Assembly: GCA_029961685.1 (NCBI GenBank)
Contig: JARWKL010000001.1
Location: 28,532,295 to 28,596,294, forward strand
Length of the DNA: 64,000 nucleotides
Source: Aristolochia californica
Taxonomy: Eukaryota; Streptophyta; Magnoliopsida; Piperales; Aristolochiaceae
Direction: 5' to 3'
Notes under the pieces: generated by a model
Database searches by the model: none
Told to the model about the DNA's origin: nothing
What the model saw: the letters and a program-made list of their open reading frames with translations, nothing else
Part shown: piece by piece, positions 14,301 through 26,700 of the stretch
Layout of the letters: the number at the start of each line of letters is the position of its first letter
How positions within the stretch are numbered: position 1 is the stretch's first letter
Program-made: the position numbers and the translations under genes

Positions 14301-17300
14301 CAATCCCTAAAAATTATAGACACTCTTTGGAATTATTTCTCTCTACATTTGTGCATTGTGCATTTCCTTTTTAGATGTACACTTTTTTCTTAAATCTAAA
14401 CATTGACTTTTCGCTCTCCCTTCATCACGTAAACCAAAAAGGCAAATAGATCACAACAAAATGAAAATTTTAGAGTTTATATATGGAAAAAATTTAAAAC
14501 AATAACAAATTTAAGTATAGAAAATTTATTCACACACCACAAATGAACACAAAATTTTTGTTGTCAAAGTTTGGGAAATTCCATAAGTTCAACCCTAACA
14601 GCATGGAATTTTATAAAAAAGGGATTTCTTCCACACATGCTTTAAAAATGGATATGCATGCTTGAAACATGTTAAAGATGCAGTTCACCTATGGATCCAA
14701 ATCTTTCAAAGAACAAAGGCTCATTAAATTCTCAAGAGAACGTGCGATGAGATACTTACCCGAGACAAACCAGCCCTTATTTTGCCCATTTACAAAAAGC
14801 TTACCTAATAGTCATAGATGATTGTAAAGTGATTTATCATACGTAACGGGCTATAATACCCTAAGAAATGACTTATGGATTGGGAGTCAACACTTTGTTA
14901 AAAATCCCTCGCCTCCCCCTTTTCCCCACGATTGTAAAACCTGATATACAAAACTAAAAAGAGCTTACAATCCCTAAAAATTAGAGACACTCTTTGGAAT
15001 TTTCTCTATATAAATTTGTACATTGTGCATTTCCATTTTAGATGTACTCTGCTTTCTTAAATCAAAACTTTGAGTTTCCGCTCTCCCTTCTTCCTGTAAA
15101 CCTAAAAGGCAAATAGATCACAACAAAATGAAAATTTAAGAGTGTACGTATGAAAAAAATTAAAACAACAACAAATGTAAGTAAAGAAAATTTATTCACA
15201 CACCACAAATGAACACAAAATTTGTTTTGTCCAAGTGTACGAAATTCCACTAGTTCAACCCTAACGGCTTGGAATTTTATAAGAAAGAGATTTCTCCCAC
15301 ACATGCCTTAAAATGGATATGCATGCTTGAAACATGTTAAAGATGAAAATCACCTATGGATCCAAAACTTTTAAAGAGAATAACAAACGCTCATTAAATT
15401 CTCAAGTGAATGTGCAGTGGGATATTTACCCGAGTCAAACAAGCCATTATTTTGCCCATTTACAAAAAGCTGACCTAACAATCATAGATGATTGTAAAGG
15501 GATTTATCATGTGTAATGGGCTATATTACCCTAAGAAATGATTTATGGATCGGGAGTCAACACTCAGATAAAAATCCCTCGACTCCCCCTTTTTCCTAAC
15601 GATTGCAAAACCTGATATATAAAAACTAAAAAGAGCTTACACTCCCTAAAAATTACTGACACTCTTTGGAATTATCTCTTTCTACATTTGTGCATTGTGC
15701 ATTTCCATTTTAGATGTACGCTTTTTTCTTAAATAAAAACTTTGAGTTTTCACTCTCCCTTCATCCCGTAAACTGAAGAGGCAAATAGATTACAACGAAA
15801 TGTAAATTTAACAGTTTATGTATGGAAAAAATTTAAAACAATAGCAAATGTAAGTAAAGAAAATTTATTCACACACAAATGAATACAAATATTTTTTTTG
15901 TCCAAGTTTGGGAAATTCCACTAGTTCAACCCTAACAACTTGGAATTTTATATGAAAGAGATTTCTTCAACACATTCCTTAAAAATGGATATGCATGCTT
16001 GAACCATGTTAAAGATGAAAATCACCTATGGATCCACACCTTTTAAAGAGAATAACAAAATCTCATTAAATTCTCAAGTGAACGTGTGGTGGGATATTTA
16101 CCAGAGTTAACCAAGCCATTATTTTGCCCATTTTCAAAAAGCTGACCTAACAATCATAAATGATTGTAAACTGATTTATCATGCGTCACGGGCTATATTA
16201 CCCTAAGAAATGACTTGTGGATTTTGAGTCAACACTCAATTAAAATTCCCCCGCCTCCCCCGTTTCCCGACGATTGCAAAACCTAATATATAAAAACTAA
16301 AAAGAGCTTATAATCCCTAAAAATTACAGCCACTCTTCTGAATTATCTCTCTCTCCATTTGTGCATTGTGCATTTCCATTTTAGATGTACTCTTTTTTAT
16401 TAAATCAAAATTTTCAGTTTTCGCTCTCCCCTCATCCCGCAAGCCAAAAAGGCAAATAGATCACAACAAAATGAAAATTTTAGAGTTTATGTAAGGAAAA
16501 AAATTAAAACAATAACAAATGTATGTAAAGGAAGATTATTCACGCACCACAAATGAACACAAAAGTTTTGTTGTCCAAGTTTTCTAAATTCCACTAGTTC
16601 AACCGTAAAAGCTTTGAATTTTCTAAAAATGAGATTTCTTCCACACATGCTTTAAAAAAGGATATGCATGCATGAAACATGTTAAAGATGCAAATCACCT
16701 ACGGATCCAAGCCTTTTAAAGAGAAGAACAAACGCTCATTAAATTCTCAAGTGAACGTGCCGTGGGATATTTACTCGAGTAAAAAATTACATTATTTTGC
16801 CCATTTACAAAAAGCTGACCTAACGATCATAGATGATTATAAAGTGATTCATCATGCAGAACAAGCTATATCACCTAAAGAAATGACTTATGGATTGGAG
16901 TCAACACTCTGTTAAAAATCCCACGCCTCCCCCTTTTCTCGACGATTGCAAAACCTGATATATAAAAACTAAAAAGAGCTTACAATCCCTAAAAATTACA
17001 GAAACTCTTTGAAATTATCTCTCTCTATATTTCTGCATTGTGCATTTCCATTTTAGATGTATTTTTTTTCTTAAATCAAAACATTGACTTTTCGCTCTCT
17101 CTTCATCGCATAAACCAAAAAGGCAAAAACATCACAACAAAATGAAAATTTTATAGTTTATGTATGGAAAAAATTGAAAACAATAACAAATGTAAGTAAA
17201 GAAAATTTATTCACACACCACAAATGAACACAAAAATTTTGTTGTCCACATTTTGGAAATTCCACTAGTTCAATCCTAACAGCTTGGAATTTTATAAGAA

Positions 17301-17373
17301 AGAGATGTCTTCCACACATACTTTAAAAATGGATATGCATGCTTGAAACATGTTAAAGATGCAAAACATCTAT
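11396..17373 (+). repeat. Array segment 3: nine monomers with internal duplication
   Basis: Unit starts: 11396, 12069, 12708, 13352, 14022, 14693, 15358, 16030, 16703. Units 11396 and 12069 pair with 16030 and 16703: both pairs carry GGATTTTGAGTCAACAC and then a GAAGAACAAACGCTC variant with an AAATTACATTATTTTGCCC segment. Units 12069 (639 bp) and 12708 (644 bp) are short because of deletions near 12557 and 13110. Confidence 0.88.
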
Positions 17374-20300
17374 GGATCCAAACCTTTTATAGAGAATAAC
17401 AAACGTTCATTAAATTCTCAAGTGAACATGCAGTGGGATATTTACCCGAGTCAAACAAGCCATTATTTTGCCCATTTACAAAAAGCTAGCCTAACGATCA
17501 TAGATGATTGTAAAGTGATTTATCATGCATAACGGGCTATATTACCCTAAGAAATGACTTATGGATTGGAGTCAACACTCAGTTAAAAATCCCCCGCCTA
17601 CCCCTTTTCCCGACGATTGTAAAACCTTGTATATAAAAACAAAAAAGAGCTTACAATCACCAAAAATTATAGACATTTTTTGGAATTATCTCTCTCTACA
17701 TTTGTGCATTGTGCATTTCCATTTTAGATGTACACTTTTTTCTTAAATAAAAACATTGACTTTTTGCTCTCCCTTCATCACGTAAACCAAAAAGCCAAAT
17801 AGATCACAACAAAACGAAAATTTTAGAGTTTTTCGTATGGAAAAAATTTAAAACAATAACAAATTTAAGTATAGAAAATTTATTCACTCACCACAAATGA
17901 ACACAAAAGTTTTGTTGTCCTAGTTTGGGAAATTCCACAAATTGAACCCTAACAGCATGGAATTTTATAAAAAAAAAGATTTTTTCCACACATGCTTTAA
18001 AAATGGATATGCATTCTTGAAACATGTTAAAGATGCAAATCACCTATGCATCGAAACCTTTCAAAAAGAATTACAAATGCTCAATAAATTCTCAAGTGAA
18101 CGTGCGGTGAGATATTTACCTGAGTCAAACAAGCCATTATTTTGCCCATTTACAAAAAGTTGACCTAACAATCATAGATGGTTGTAAAGTGATTTATCAT
18201 GCGTAACGGGCTATATTACCCTATGAAATGACTTATGGATTGGGAGTTAACACTCAGTTAAAAATCCCCCGCCTCCCCCTTTCCCCACAATTGCAAAACG
18301 TGATATATAAAAACTAAAAAGAGATTACAATCCGTAAAAATTAGAGACACTCTTTGGAATTTTCTCTCTCTACATTTGTGCATTGTGCATTTCCATTTTA
18401 GATGTACACTTTTTTCTTAAATCAAAACTTTGAGTTTTCACTTTCCCTTCATCTTGTAAACCAAAAAGGCAAATAGATGACAACAAAATGAAATTTTAAG
18501 AGCTGATGTATGGAAAAAATTTAAAACAATAACAAATCTAAGTAAAGAAAATTCATTCACACACCACAAATGAACACAAAAGTTTTGTTGTCCAAGTTTG
18601 GGAAATTCCACTAGTTCAGTTCTAACAGCTCGGAATTTTATAAGAAAGAGATTTCTTCGACACATACTTAAAAAACGGATATGCATGCCTGAAACATGTT
18701 AAAGATGCAAATCTCCTGAGGATCTAAACCTTTTAAAGAGAATAACAAATGCTCATTAAATTCTCAAGTGAAAGTGCGGTGGAATATTTACCCAAGTCGA
18801 ACAAGCCATTATTTTGCCCATTTAAACAAGCTGACTTATCGATCGTAGATGATTGTAAAGTGATTTATCATGCATAACGGGCTATATTACCCTAACAAAT
18901 GACTTATGGATTCGGAGTCAACACTAAGTTAAAAATCCCCCGCCTCGTCCCCTTTCCCGACGATTTGAAAACCTGATATATAAAAACAAAAAAGAGCTTA
19001 CAATCGCTAAAAATTACAGACACCCTTTGGAATTATCTCTCTCTACATTCGTGCATTGTGAATTTCCATTTTAGCTGTACTCTTTTTTCTTAAATCAAAA
19101 CTTTGAATTTTCGCTCTCCCTACATCTCGTTAAACCAAAAAGGCAAATAAATCACAACAAAATGAAAATTTTAGAGTTTATGTATGTAAAAAATTAAAAA
19201 AAAAACAAATTTAAGTAAAGAAAATTTATTCACACACCACAAATGAACACAAAAGTTTTGATGTCCAAGTTTGGGAAATTCCCCAAGTTCAACCCTTACA
19301 GCTTGGAATTTTATAAAAAAAAGATTTCTTCCACACATGCTTTAAAAATGGATATGCATGCTTGAAAAATGTTAAAGATGAAAATCACCAATGGATCCAA
19401 ACTTTTAATGAGAATTACAATCGCTCATTAAATTTTCAATTGAAGGTGTGGTGAGATATTTACCTGAGTCAAATAAGCCATTATTTTGCCCATTTACAAA
19501 TAGCTGACCTAATAATCATAGATGATTGTAAATGCATATCGGACTATATTACCCTAAGAAAAGACTTATGTATTGGGAATTAACACTCATTTAAAAATCC
19601 CATGCCTGCCCCTTTTCCCGACGATTGCAAAACCTGATATATGAAAACTAAAAAGGCCTTAAAATCCCTAAAAATTACAGACACCCTTTGGAATTATATC
19701 TCTCTATATTTGTGCATTGTGCATTTCCCTTTTAAATGTACTCCTTTTTCTTAAATCAAAACATTGAGTTTTCGCTCTCCCTTCATCCCGTAAACCAAAA
19801 AGTCTAATAGACCACAACAAAATGAAAATTTTAGAGTTTATGTATGGAATAAATTTAAAAAAATAACAAATGTAAGAAAAAAAATTTATTCACACCACAA
19901 CGGAACACAAAAGTTTTGTTGTCCAAGTTTAGGAAATTCCAGTTGTTCAACCCGAACTGCTTGGAATTTTATAAGAAAGAGACTTCTTCCACACATGCTT
20001 TAAAAATGGATATGCATGCTTGAAACATGTTAAAGATGAAAATCACCTATCGATCCAAACCTGTTAAAGAGAATAAAAAACGCTCTTTAAATTCTCAAGT
20101 TAACGTGCGGTGGGATACTTACCCGACTCAAACAAGCCATTATTTTACCACTTTACAAAAAGCTGACCGAACAATCATAGATGATTGTAAAGTGATTTGT
20201 CATGCGTAACAGGCTATATTCCCCTAAGAACTGACTTACGGATTTTGAGTCAACACTCAGTTAAAAATTGCCTGCCTCGCCCTTTTCCCGAGGATTGCTA

Positions 20301-20721
20301 AACCCGTTATATAAAAACTAAAAGGAGCTTACAATCCCTAAAAGTTACAGACACTCTTTGGAATTATCTCTCTGTATGTTTTTGCATTGTGCATTTCCAT
20401 TTTAGATGTACTCTTTTTTCTTAAATCAAAACTTTGATTTTTCTCCCTCCCTTCATCCCATAAACCAAAATGCCAAATAGATCACAACAAAATAAAAATT
20501 TTAGAGTTTATGTATGGAAAAAATTTTAAACAATAACAAATGTAAGTAAAGAAAATTTATTCCCACACCACAAATGAACACAAAAGTTTTGTTAGCCAAG
20601 TTTGGGAATTTCCACAAGTTCAACCCTAACAGCTTGGAATTTTGTAAGAAAGTGATTTCGTCCACATGCTTTAAAAATGGATATGCATGCATGAAACATG
20701 TTAAACATGCAAATCACCTAC
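17374..20721 (+). repeat. Array segment 4: five distinct subfamily units in series
   Basis: Unit starts: 17374, 18048, 18720, 19393, 20051. Successive markers are: TGTATATAAAAAC with CATCACGTAAACC (17.6 kb); TTAGAGACACTC with TTTTCTCTC (18.3 kb); CCTGAAACATG with AAGTCGAACAAG (18.7 kb); CGTTAAACC with AAGTTTTGATGTCC (19.1-19.3 kb); ACGGAACACAAAAG with GAACTGCTTGG (19.9 kb). The same kinds of units recur in related order at 40-45 kb and 50-55 kb. Unit 19393 is 658 bp because about 12 bp are lost near 19532. Confidence 0.85.
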
Positions 20722-23228
20722 GGATCCAAACCTTTTAAAGAGAATAACAAACGCTCATTAAATTGACAAGTGAACGTGCGGTGGGATATTTACCCGAGTA
20801 AAACAAGCTATTATTTGGCATATTTACAAAAAGTTGACCTAACGATCATAGATGATTGTCAAGTGATTTATCTTGCATAAACGGGTTATATTACACTAGG
20901 AAATCACTTATGGATTGGGAGTCAACACTCAATTAAAAATCCCCCGCCTCCCCCTTTTCTCGATAATAGCAAAACTGGATATATAAATACAAAATAGAGG
21001 TTTCAATCCCTAAAAATTACAAACACTCTTTGAAATTATCTCCGTACATTTGTGCATTGTGCATTTCAATTTTAGATGTACTCTTTTTGCTTGAATGAAA
21101 ACTTTGAGTTTTCGCTCTCCCTTCATCCCATAAACCAAAAGGACAAAAAAATACAACAAAATGAAAATTATAGAGTTTATGTATGGTAAAAATTTAAAAA
21201 AATAACAAATGTAGGTAAAGAAAATTTATTCACACACCACAAGTGAACACAAAAGTTTTCTTGTCCAAGTTTGAGAAATTCGACAAGTACAACCCTAACA
21301 TCTTGGAATTTTATAAGAAAAAGATTTCTTCCACACATGCTTTAAATATGGATATGCATGCTTGAAACATGTTAAAGATGCAAATGACCTTTGGATCTAA
21401 ACCTTTTAAAGATAATAACAAACGCTCTTTAAATTCTCTAGTGAACGAGCGGTGGGATATTTACCCGAGTTAAACAAGCCATTAATTTGCCCATTTACAA
21501 AACGCTGACCTAACAATCACAGATGATTGTAATGTGATTTATCATGCGTAACGGGCTATATTAGCCTAAGAAATGACTTATGGATTGGGAGTCCACACTC
21601 ATTTAAAAATCTCTCGCCTCTCCCTTTTCACGACGATTGCGAAACCGAATATATAAAAACTAAAAAGGGCTTACAATCCCTCAAAATTACAGACACAATT
21701 TGGAATGATCTCTCTCTACATTTGTGCATTGTGCATTTCCATTTTAGATGTACTCTTTTTTTCTTCAATCAAAACTTTGAGTTTTCGTTCTTCCTTCATC
21801 CCGTCAACCAAAAAGGCAAATAGATCACAACAAAATGAAAATTTTATAGTTTATGTATGGAAACAAATTAAAACAATAAAAAATGTAAGTAAAGAAAATT
21901 TACTCACACACCACAAATGAACACAAAAGTTTTGTTGTCCAAGTTCGGAAATTCGACGAGTTCAACCCTAATAGTTTCGAATTTTATAAGAAAGAGATTT
22001 CTTTCACACATGCTTTAAAAATGGATATGCATGCTTGAAACATGTTAAAGATGCAAATCACCTATGGATCCAAGCCTTTTAAAGAGAATAACAAACGCTC
22101 ATTAAATTCTCAATTGAACGAGCAGTTGGATATTTTACCTGAGTCAAACAAGCCATTATTTTGCCATTTTAAAAATAGTTGACCTAACAATCATAGATGA
22201 TTGTAAAGTGATTTATCATGTGTAACGGGCTATATTACCCTTAGAAATGACTTATGGATTGGGGGCCAACACTCAGTTAAAAATCCCCCGCATTACCCTT
22301 TTCCCAACGATTGCAAAACTGATAAATAAAAACTAAAAAGGGCTTACAATCCCTAAAAATTACAGACACTCTTTGGAATTATCGCTCCCAAGATATTCTC
22401 ATTGTGAATTTCCATTTTACTTTTACTTTTTTTCGCTTTGTCTTCATCACATAATCCAAAAAGGCAAATAGATCACAAAAAATTTAAAAATTTAGAGTTT
22501 ATGTATGGAAAAAATTTATAAAAATAAGAAATATAAGTAAAGAAATTTTACTCACCACAAATGAAAACAAAAGTTTTGTTGTCCATGTTTCGGAAATTCG
22601 ACGAGTTCAACCCTAACAGCTTGGAATTTTATAGGAAAGAGATTTCTTCCACACATGCCTTAAAAATGGATATGTATGCTTGAAACTTGTTAAAGATGCA
22701 AATCACCTATGGTTCCAAACCTTTTACAGAGTATGACAAACGTTCATTAAATTCTCAAGTGAACGTGCGGTGGGATATTTACCCGAGTCAAACAACCCAT
22801 TATTTTGCCCATTTACAAAAATGTTGAGCTAACAATCAAAGATGATTTTAAAGTGATTTATCATGCGTAACGGGTTATATTACCCTAAGAAATGACTTTT
22901 GGATTGGGAGTCAAGAATCAGTTAAAAATCTCCCGCCTCCCCATCGCAAAACCTGGTATTTAAAAACTAGAAAGAGCTTACAATCCCAAAAAATTACAGC
23001 CACTCTTTGGAATTAGCTCTCTCTACATTTGTGCATTGTGCATTTCAATTTTAGATGTGCACTTTTTTCTTAAACAAAATCTTCGAGTTTTCATTCTCCC
23101 TTCATCTCGTAAACCAAAAAGATAATGTGATCACAACAAAATGAAAATTTTAGAGTTTATGTGTGGAAAAAATTTAAAACAATAACAAATGTAAGTAAAG
23201 AAAATTTATTCACACACCACAAATGAAC

Positions 23229-23241
23229 ACAAAAGTTTTGT
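23229..23241. repeat. Recurring palindrome ACAAAAGTTTTGT (exemplar)
   Basis: Six-bp arms around a single G, found at the same place, about 520 bp after the anchor, in most units. Some units break it (ACAAAATTTTTGT). No function can be assigned. Confidence 0.7.
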
Positions 23242-23372
23242 TGTCCATGTTTGGGAACTTCCACTAGCTCAACCCAAACAACTTGGAGTTTTATAAGAAA
23301 GAGATTTCTTCCAGACATGCTTTAAAAATGGATATGCATGTTTGAAACTTGTTAAAGATGCAAATGCCCTAT

Positions 23373-23751
23373 GGATCCAAGCCTTTTTAAGAGAATAAAA
23401 AACGCTCATTAAATTCTCAAGTGAAGATGCGGTGGGATATTTACCCGAGTAAAACAAGCCATTATTTTGCCCATTTACAAAAAGCTGACCTAACAAAAAG
23501 CCATATAGATCACAACAAAATGAAAATTTTAGTATTTATATTTGGAAAAAATTTAAAACAATAACAAATGTAAGTAAAGAAAATTTATTCCCACACCACA
23601 AATGAACACAAAAGTTTTGTTCTCCAAGTTTGGGAACTTCCACTAGTTCATCCTTAACAGCTTGGATTTTTATAAGAAAGAGATTTATTCTACACATGCT
23701 TTAAAAATGGATATGCATGATTGAAACATGTTAAAGATGCAAATCACCTAT
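23373..23751 (+). repeat. Truncated monomer, 379 bp
   Basis: The sequence is normal to CTGACCTAAC near 23495, then jumps to the AAAAAGSCATATAGATC-type region (here with a C), omitting the dyad's right part, the C-rich tract, the TATA-like motif and the T-rich run. About 294 bp are missing. The flanking units are close to full length (662 and 676 bp). Confidence 0.9.
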
Positions 23752-26700
23752 GGATCCAAACCATTTAAAGAGAACAACAAACGCTCATTAAATTCTAAAG
23801 TGAACGTGTGGTGAGATAAATACCCGAGTCAAACAAGCCATTATTTTGCTCATTTACAAAAAGCTGACCTAACAATCATAGATGATTGTAAAGTGAATTA
23901 TCATGCGTAACGGGCTATATTACCCTAAGAAAGGACGTATGGATTGGGAGTCAACACTCAGTTAAAAATCCCCCGCTTCCCCCTTTTCTTGATGATTGCA
24001 ATACCTGATAAATAAAAATTAAAATGGGCTTGCAATCCCTAAAAATTACAGACACTTTTCGGAATTATCTCTCTCAACATTTGTGCATTGTGCATTTCCA
24101 TTTTAGATGTACTCTTTTTTTTCTTAAATCAAAAGTTTGAGTTTTTCGCTCTCCCTTCATCACGAAAACCAAAAATGCATATAGATCACAACAAAATGAA
24201 AATTTTAGAGTTTATGTATGGAAAAAAATTTTAAAAATAAAAAATGTAAGTAAAGAAAATTTACTCATACACCTCAAATGAACACAGAAGTTTTGTTGTC
24301 CAAGTTTGGGAAATTCCCCTAGTTCAACCCTCACAGCTTGGAATTTTAAAAGAAAGAGATTTCTTCCACACATGCTTTAAAAATGGATATGCATGCTTGA
24401 AACATGTTAAAAATGCAAATCACCTATGGATCCAAACCTTTTAAAGAGAATAACAAATGCTCTTTAAATTCTCAAGTGAACTTGAGGTGGGATATTTACC
24501 CGAGTCAATCAAGCCATAATTCTGCCCACTTACAAAAGGCTGACCTAATAATCATAGATGATTGTAAAGTGATTTAGCATGTGAAATGGGCTATATTACC
24601 CTAACAAATGAGTTATGGATTTGGATTCAACACTCAGTTAAAAATCCCCCACCTTCCCTTTTCCCGACGATTGCAAAACCTGAAATATAAAAACTAAAAA
24701 GAGCGTACAGTCCCTAAAAATTATACACACTCTTTGGAATTATCTCTCTCTGCATTTGTGCATTTTGCATTTCCATTTTAGATGTAATTTTTTTTCTTAA
24801 ATCAAAACTTTGAGTTTTTGCTCTCCCTTCATCCTGTAGACAAAAAAGGCAAAAAGATAAAAAAAAATTAAAATTTAGAGTTTATGTATGGAAAAAATTT
24901 AAAAAAATAAAAAATGTAAGTAAGAAAATTTATTCACACACCACAAATGAACAGAAAAGTTTTGTACTCCAAGTTTTGGAAATTCCACATGTTCAACCCT
25001 AACTGCTTGGAATTTTATAAGAAAGAGATTTCTTCCAGACATGCTTTAAAAATGGATATGCAAGCTTGAAACATGTTAAATATGTAAATCACCTATGCAT
25101 CCAAACCATTTAAAGAGAATAACAAACGCTCATTAAATTCTCAAGCGAACGGGCAGTGGGATATTTACTAGAGTCAAACAAGCCATAATTTTGCACATTT
25201 ATAAAAAGCTGACCTAACGATCATAGATGATTGTAAAGTGATTTATCATGCATAACGGGCTATATTACCCTAAGAAATGACTTATGGATTGGGAGTCAAC
25301 ACTCAGTTAAAAATCCCCCACCTCCCCTTTTCCCGAAGATTGCAAAACCCGAAACATAAAAACTAAAAAGAGCGTACAATTCTTAAAAATTATAGACACT
25401 CTTTGGAATTATCTCTCTCTATATTTGTGCATTGTGCTATTTGATTTTTGATGTAGTCTTTTTTATTAAATCAAAACTATGAGTTTTCGCTCTCCCTTCA
25501 TCCCGTAAACGAAAAAGGTAAAAAGATCACAAAAAAATTAAAATTTTAGAGTTTATGTATGAAAAAAATTTAAAAAAATAACAAATGTAAATAAATAAAA
25601 TTTATTCACACACCACAAATGAACGCAAAAGTTTTGTAGCCAAAGTTTTGGAAATTCCACAAGTTCAACCCTAACACCTTGGAATTTTATAAGAAAGAGA
25701 TTTCTTCCATACATGCTTTAAAAATGGATATGCAAGCTTGAAACATGTTAAATATGCAAATCACCTATGGATCCAAACCTTTTAAAGAGAGTAAGAAACG
25801 CTCATTAAATTCTCAAGTGAACGTGTAGTGGGATATTTACCAGAGTCAAACAAGCCATTATTTTGCCAACTAACAAAAAGTTGACCTAACGATCATAGAT
25901 GATTGCAAAGTGATTTATCATGTGTAAAGGGCTATATTATCCTAAGAAATGACTTATGGATTGGGAGTCAACACTCAGTAAAAAATCCCCCGCCTCCCCT
26001 TTTCCCGAAGATTGCAAAACCTGAAATATAAAAAGTAAAAAGAGCATAGAATCCTTGAAAATTACAGACACTCTTTGGAATTATCTCTCTCTACATTTGT
26101 GCATTGTGCTACTCCATTTTAGATGTACTCTTTTTTCTTAAATTAAAACTTTGAGTATTCGCTCTCCCTTCATCCCGTAAACCAAAAGGGCAAATAGATC
26201 ACAAAAGAATTAAAATTTTAGAGTTTATTTATGTAAAAAATTTAAAATAATAACAAATTTAAGTAAAAAAAATTTGTTCACGCACCACAAATGAACCCAA
26301 AAGTTTTCTATTCCAAGTTTGGGAAAATCCACAAGTTCATCCCTAACAGCTTGGAATTTTATAAGAAAGAGATTGCTTCCACACATGCTTTAAAAATGGA
26401 TATGCATGCTTGAAACATGTTAAATATGTAAATAACCTATGGATCCAAACCTTTTAAAGAGAATAACAAACGCTCATTAAATTCTCAAGTGAACGTGTGG
26501 TGGGATATTTACCCGAGTCAAACAAGCCATTATTTTGCCCATTTCCAAAAAGCTGACCTAACGATTTTAGATGATTGTAAAGTGATTTATCATGCGGCAC
26601 GGGCTATATTACCCTAAGAAATGACTTATGGATTGGGAGTCAACACTCAGTTAAAAATCCTCCGCCTCCCCCTTTTCCTGACGATTGGAAAACCTGATAT

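Larger units (their letters stand above)
20722..24427 (+). repeat. Array segment 5: six units, deletion-rich
   Basis: Unit starts: 20722, 21393, 22066, 22711, 23373, 23752. Units share GAGTTCAACCC or GTACAACCC after ATTCGAC variants, and TTTACTCACACACC; the same markers reappear around 46-48 kb. Lengths fall to 645 (22066), 662 (22711) and 379 bp (23373), the densest cluster of shortened units in the window. Confidence 0.87.

Noticed and set aside
23247..23274. Pol III A-box/B-box-like pair (TCCATGTTTGGG and TAGCTCAACCC; TGTCCAAGTTTGG and AGTTCAACCC in the consensus)
   Set aside because: Each resembles the box consensus, but they are only about 11 bp apart, far too close for a tRNA-type promoter, and no cloverleaf can be drawn.
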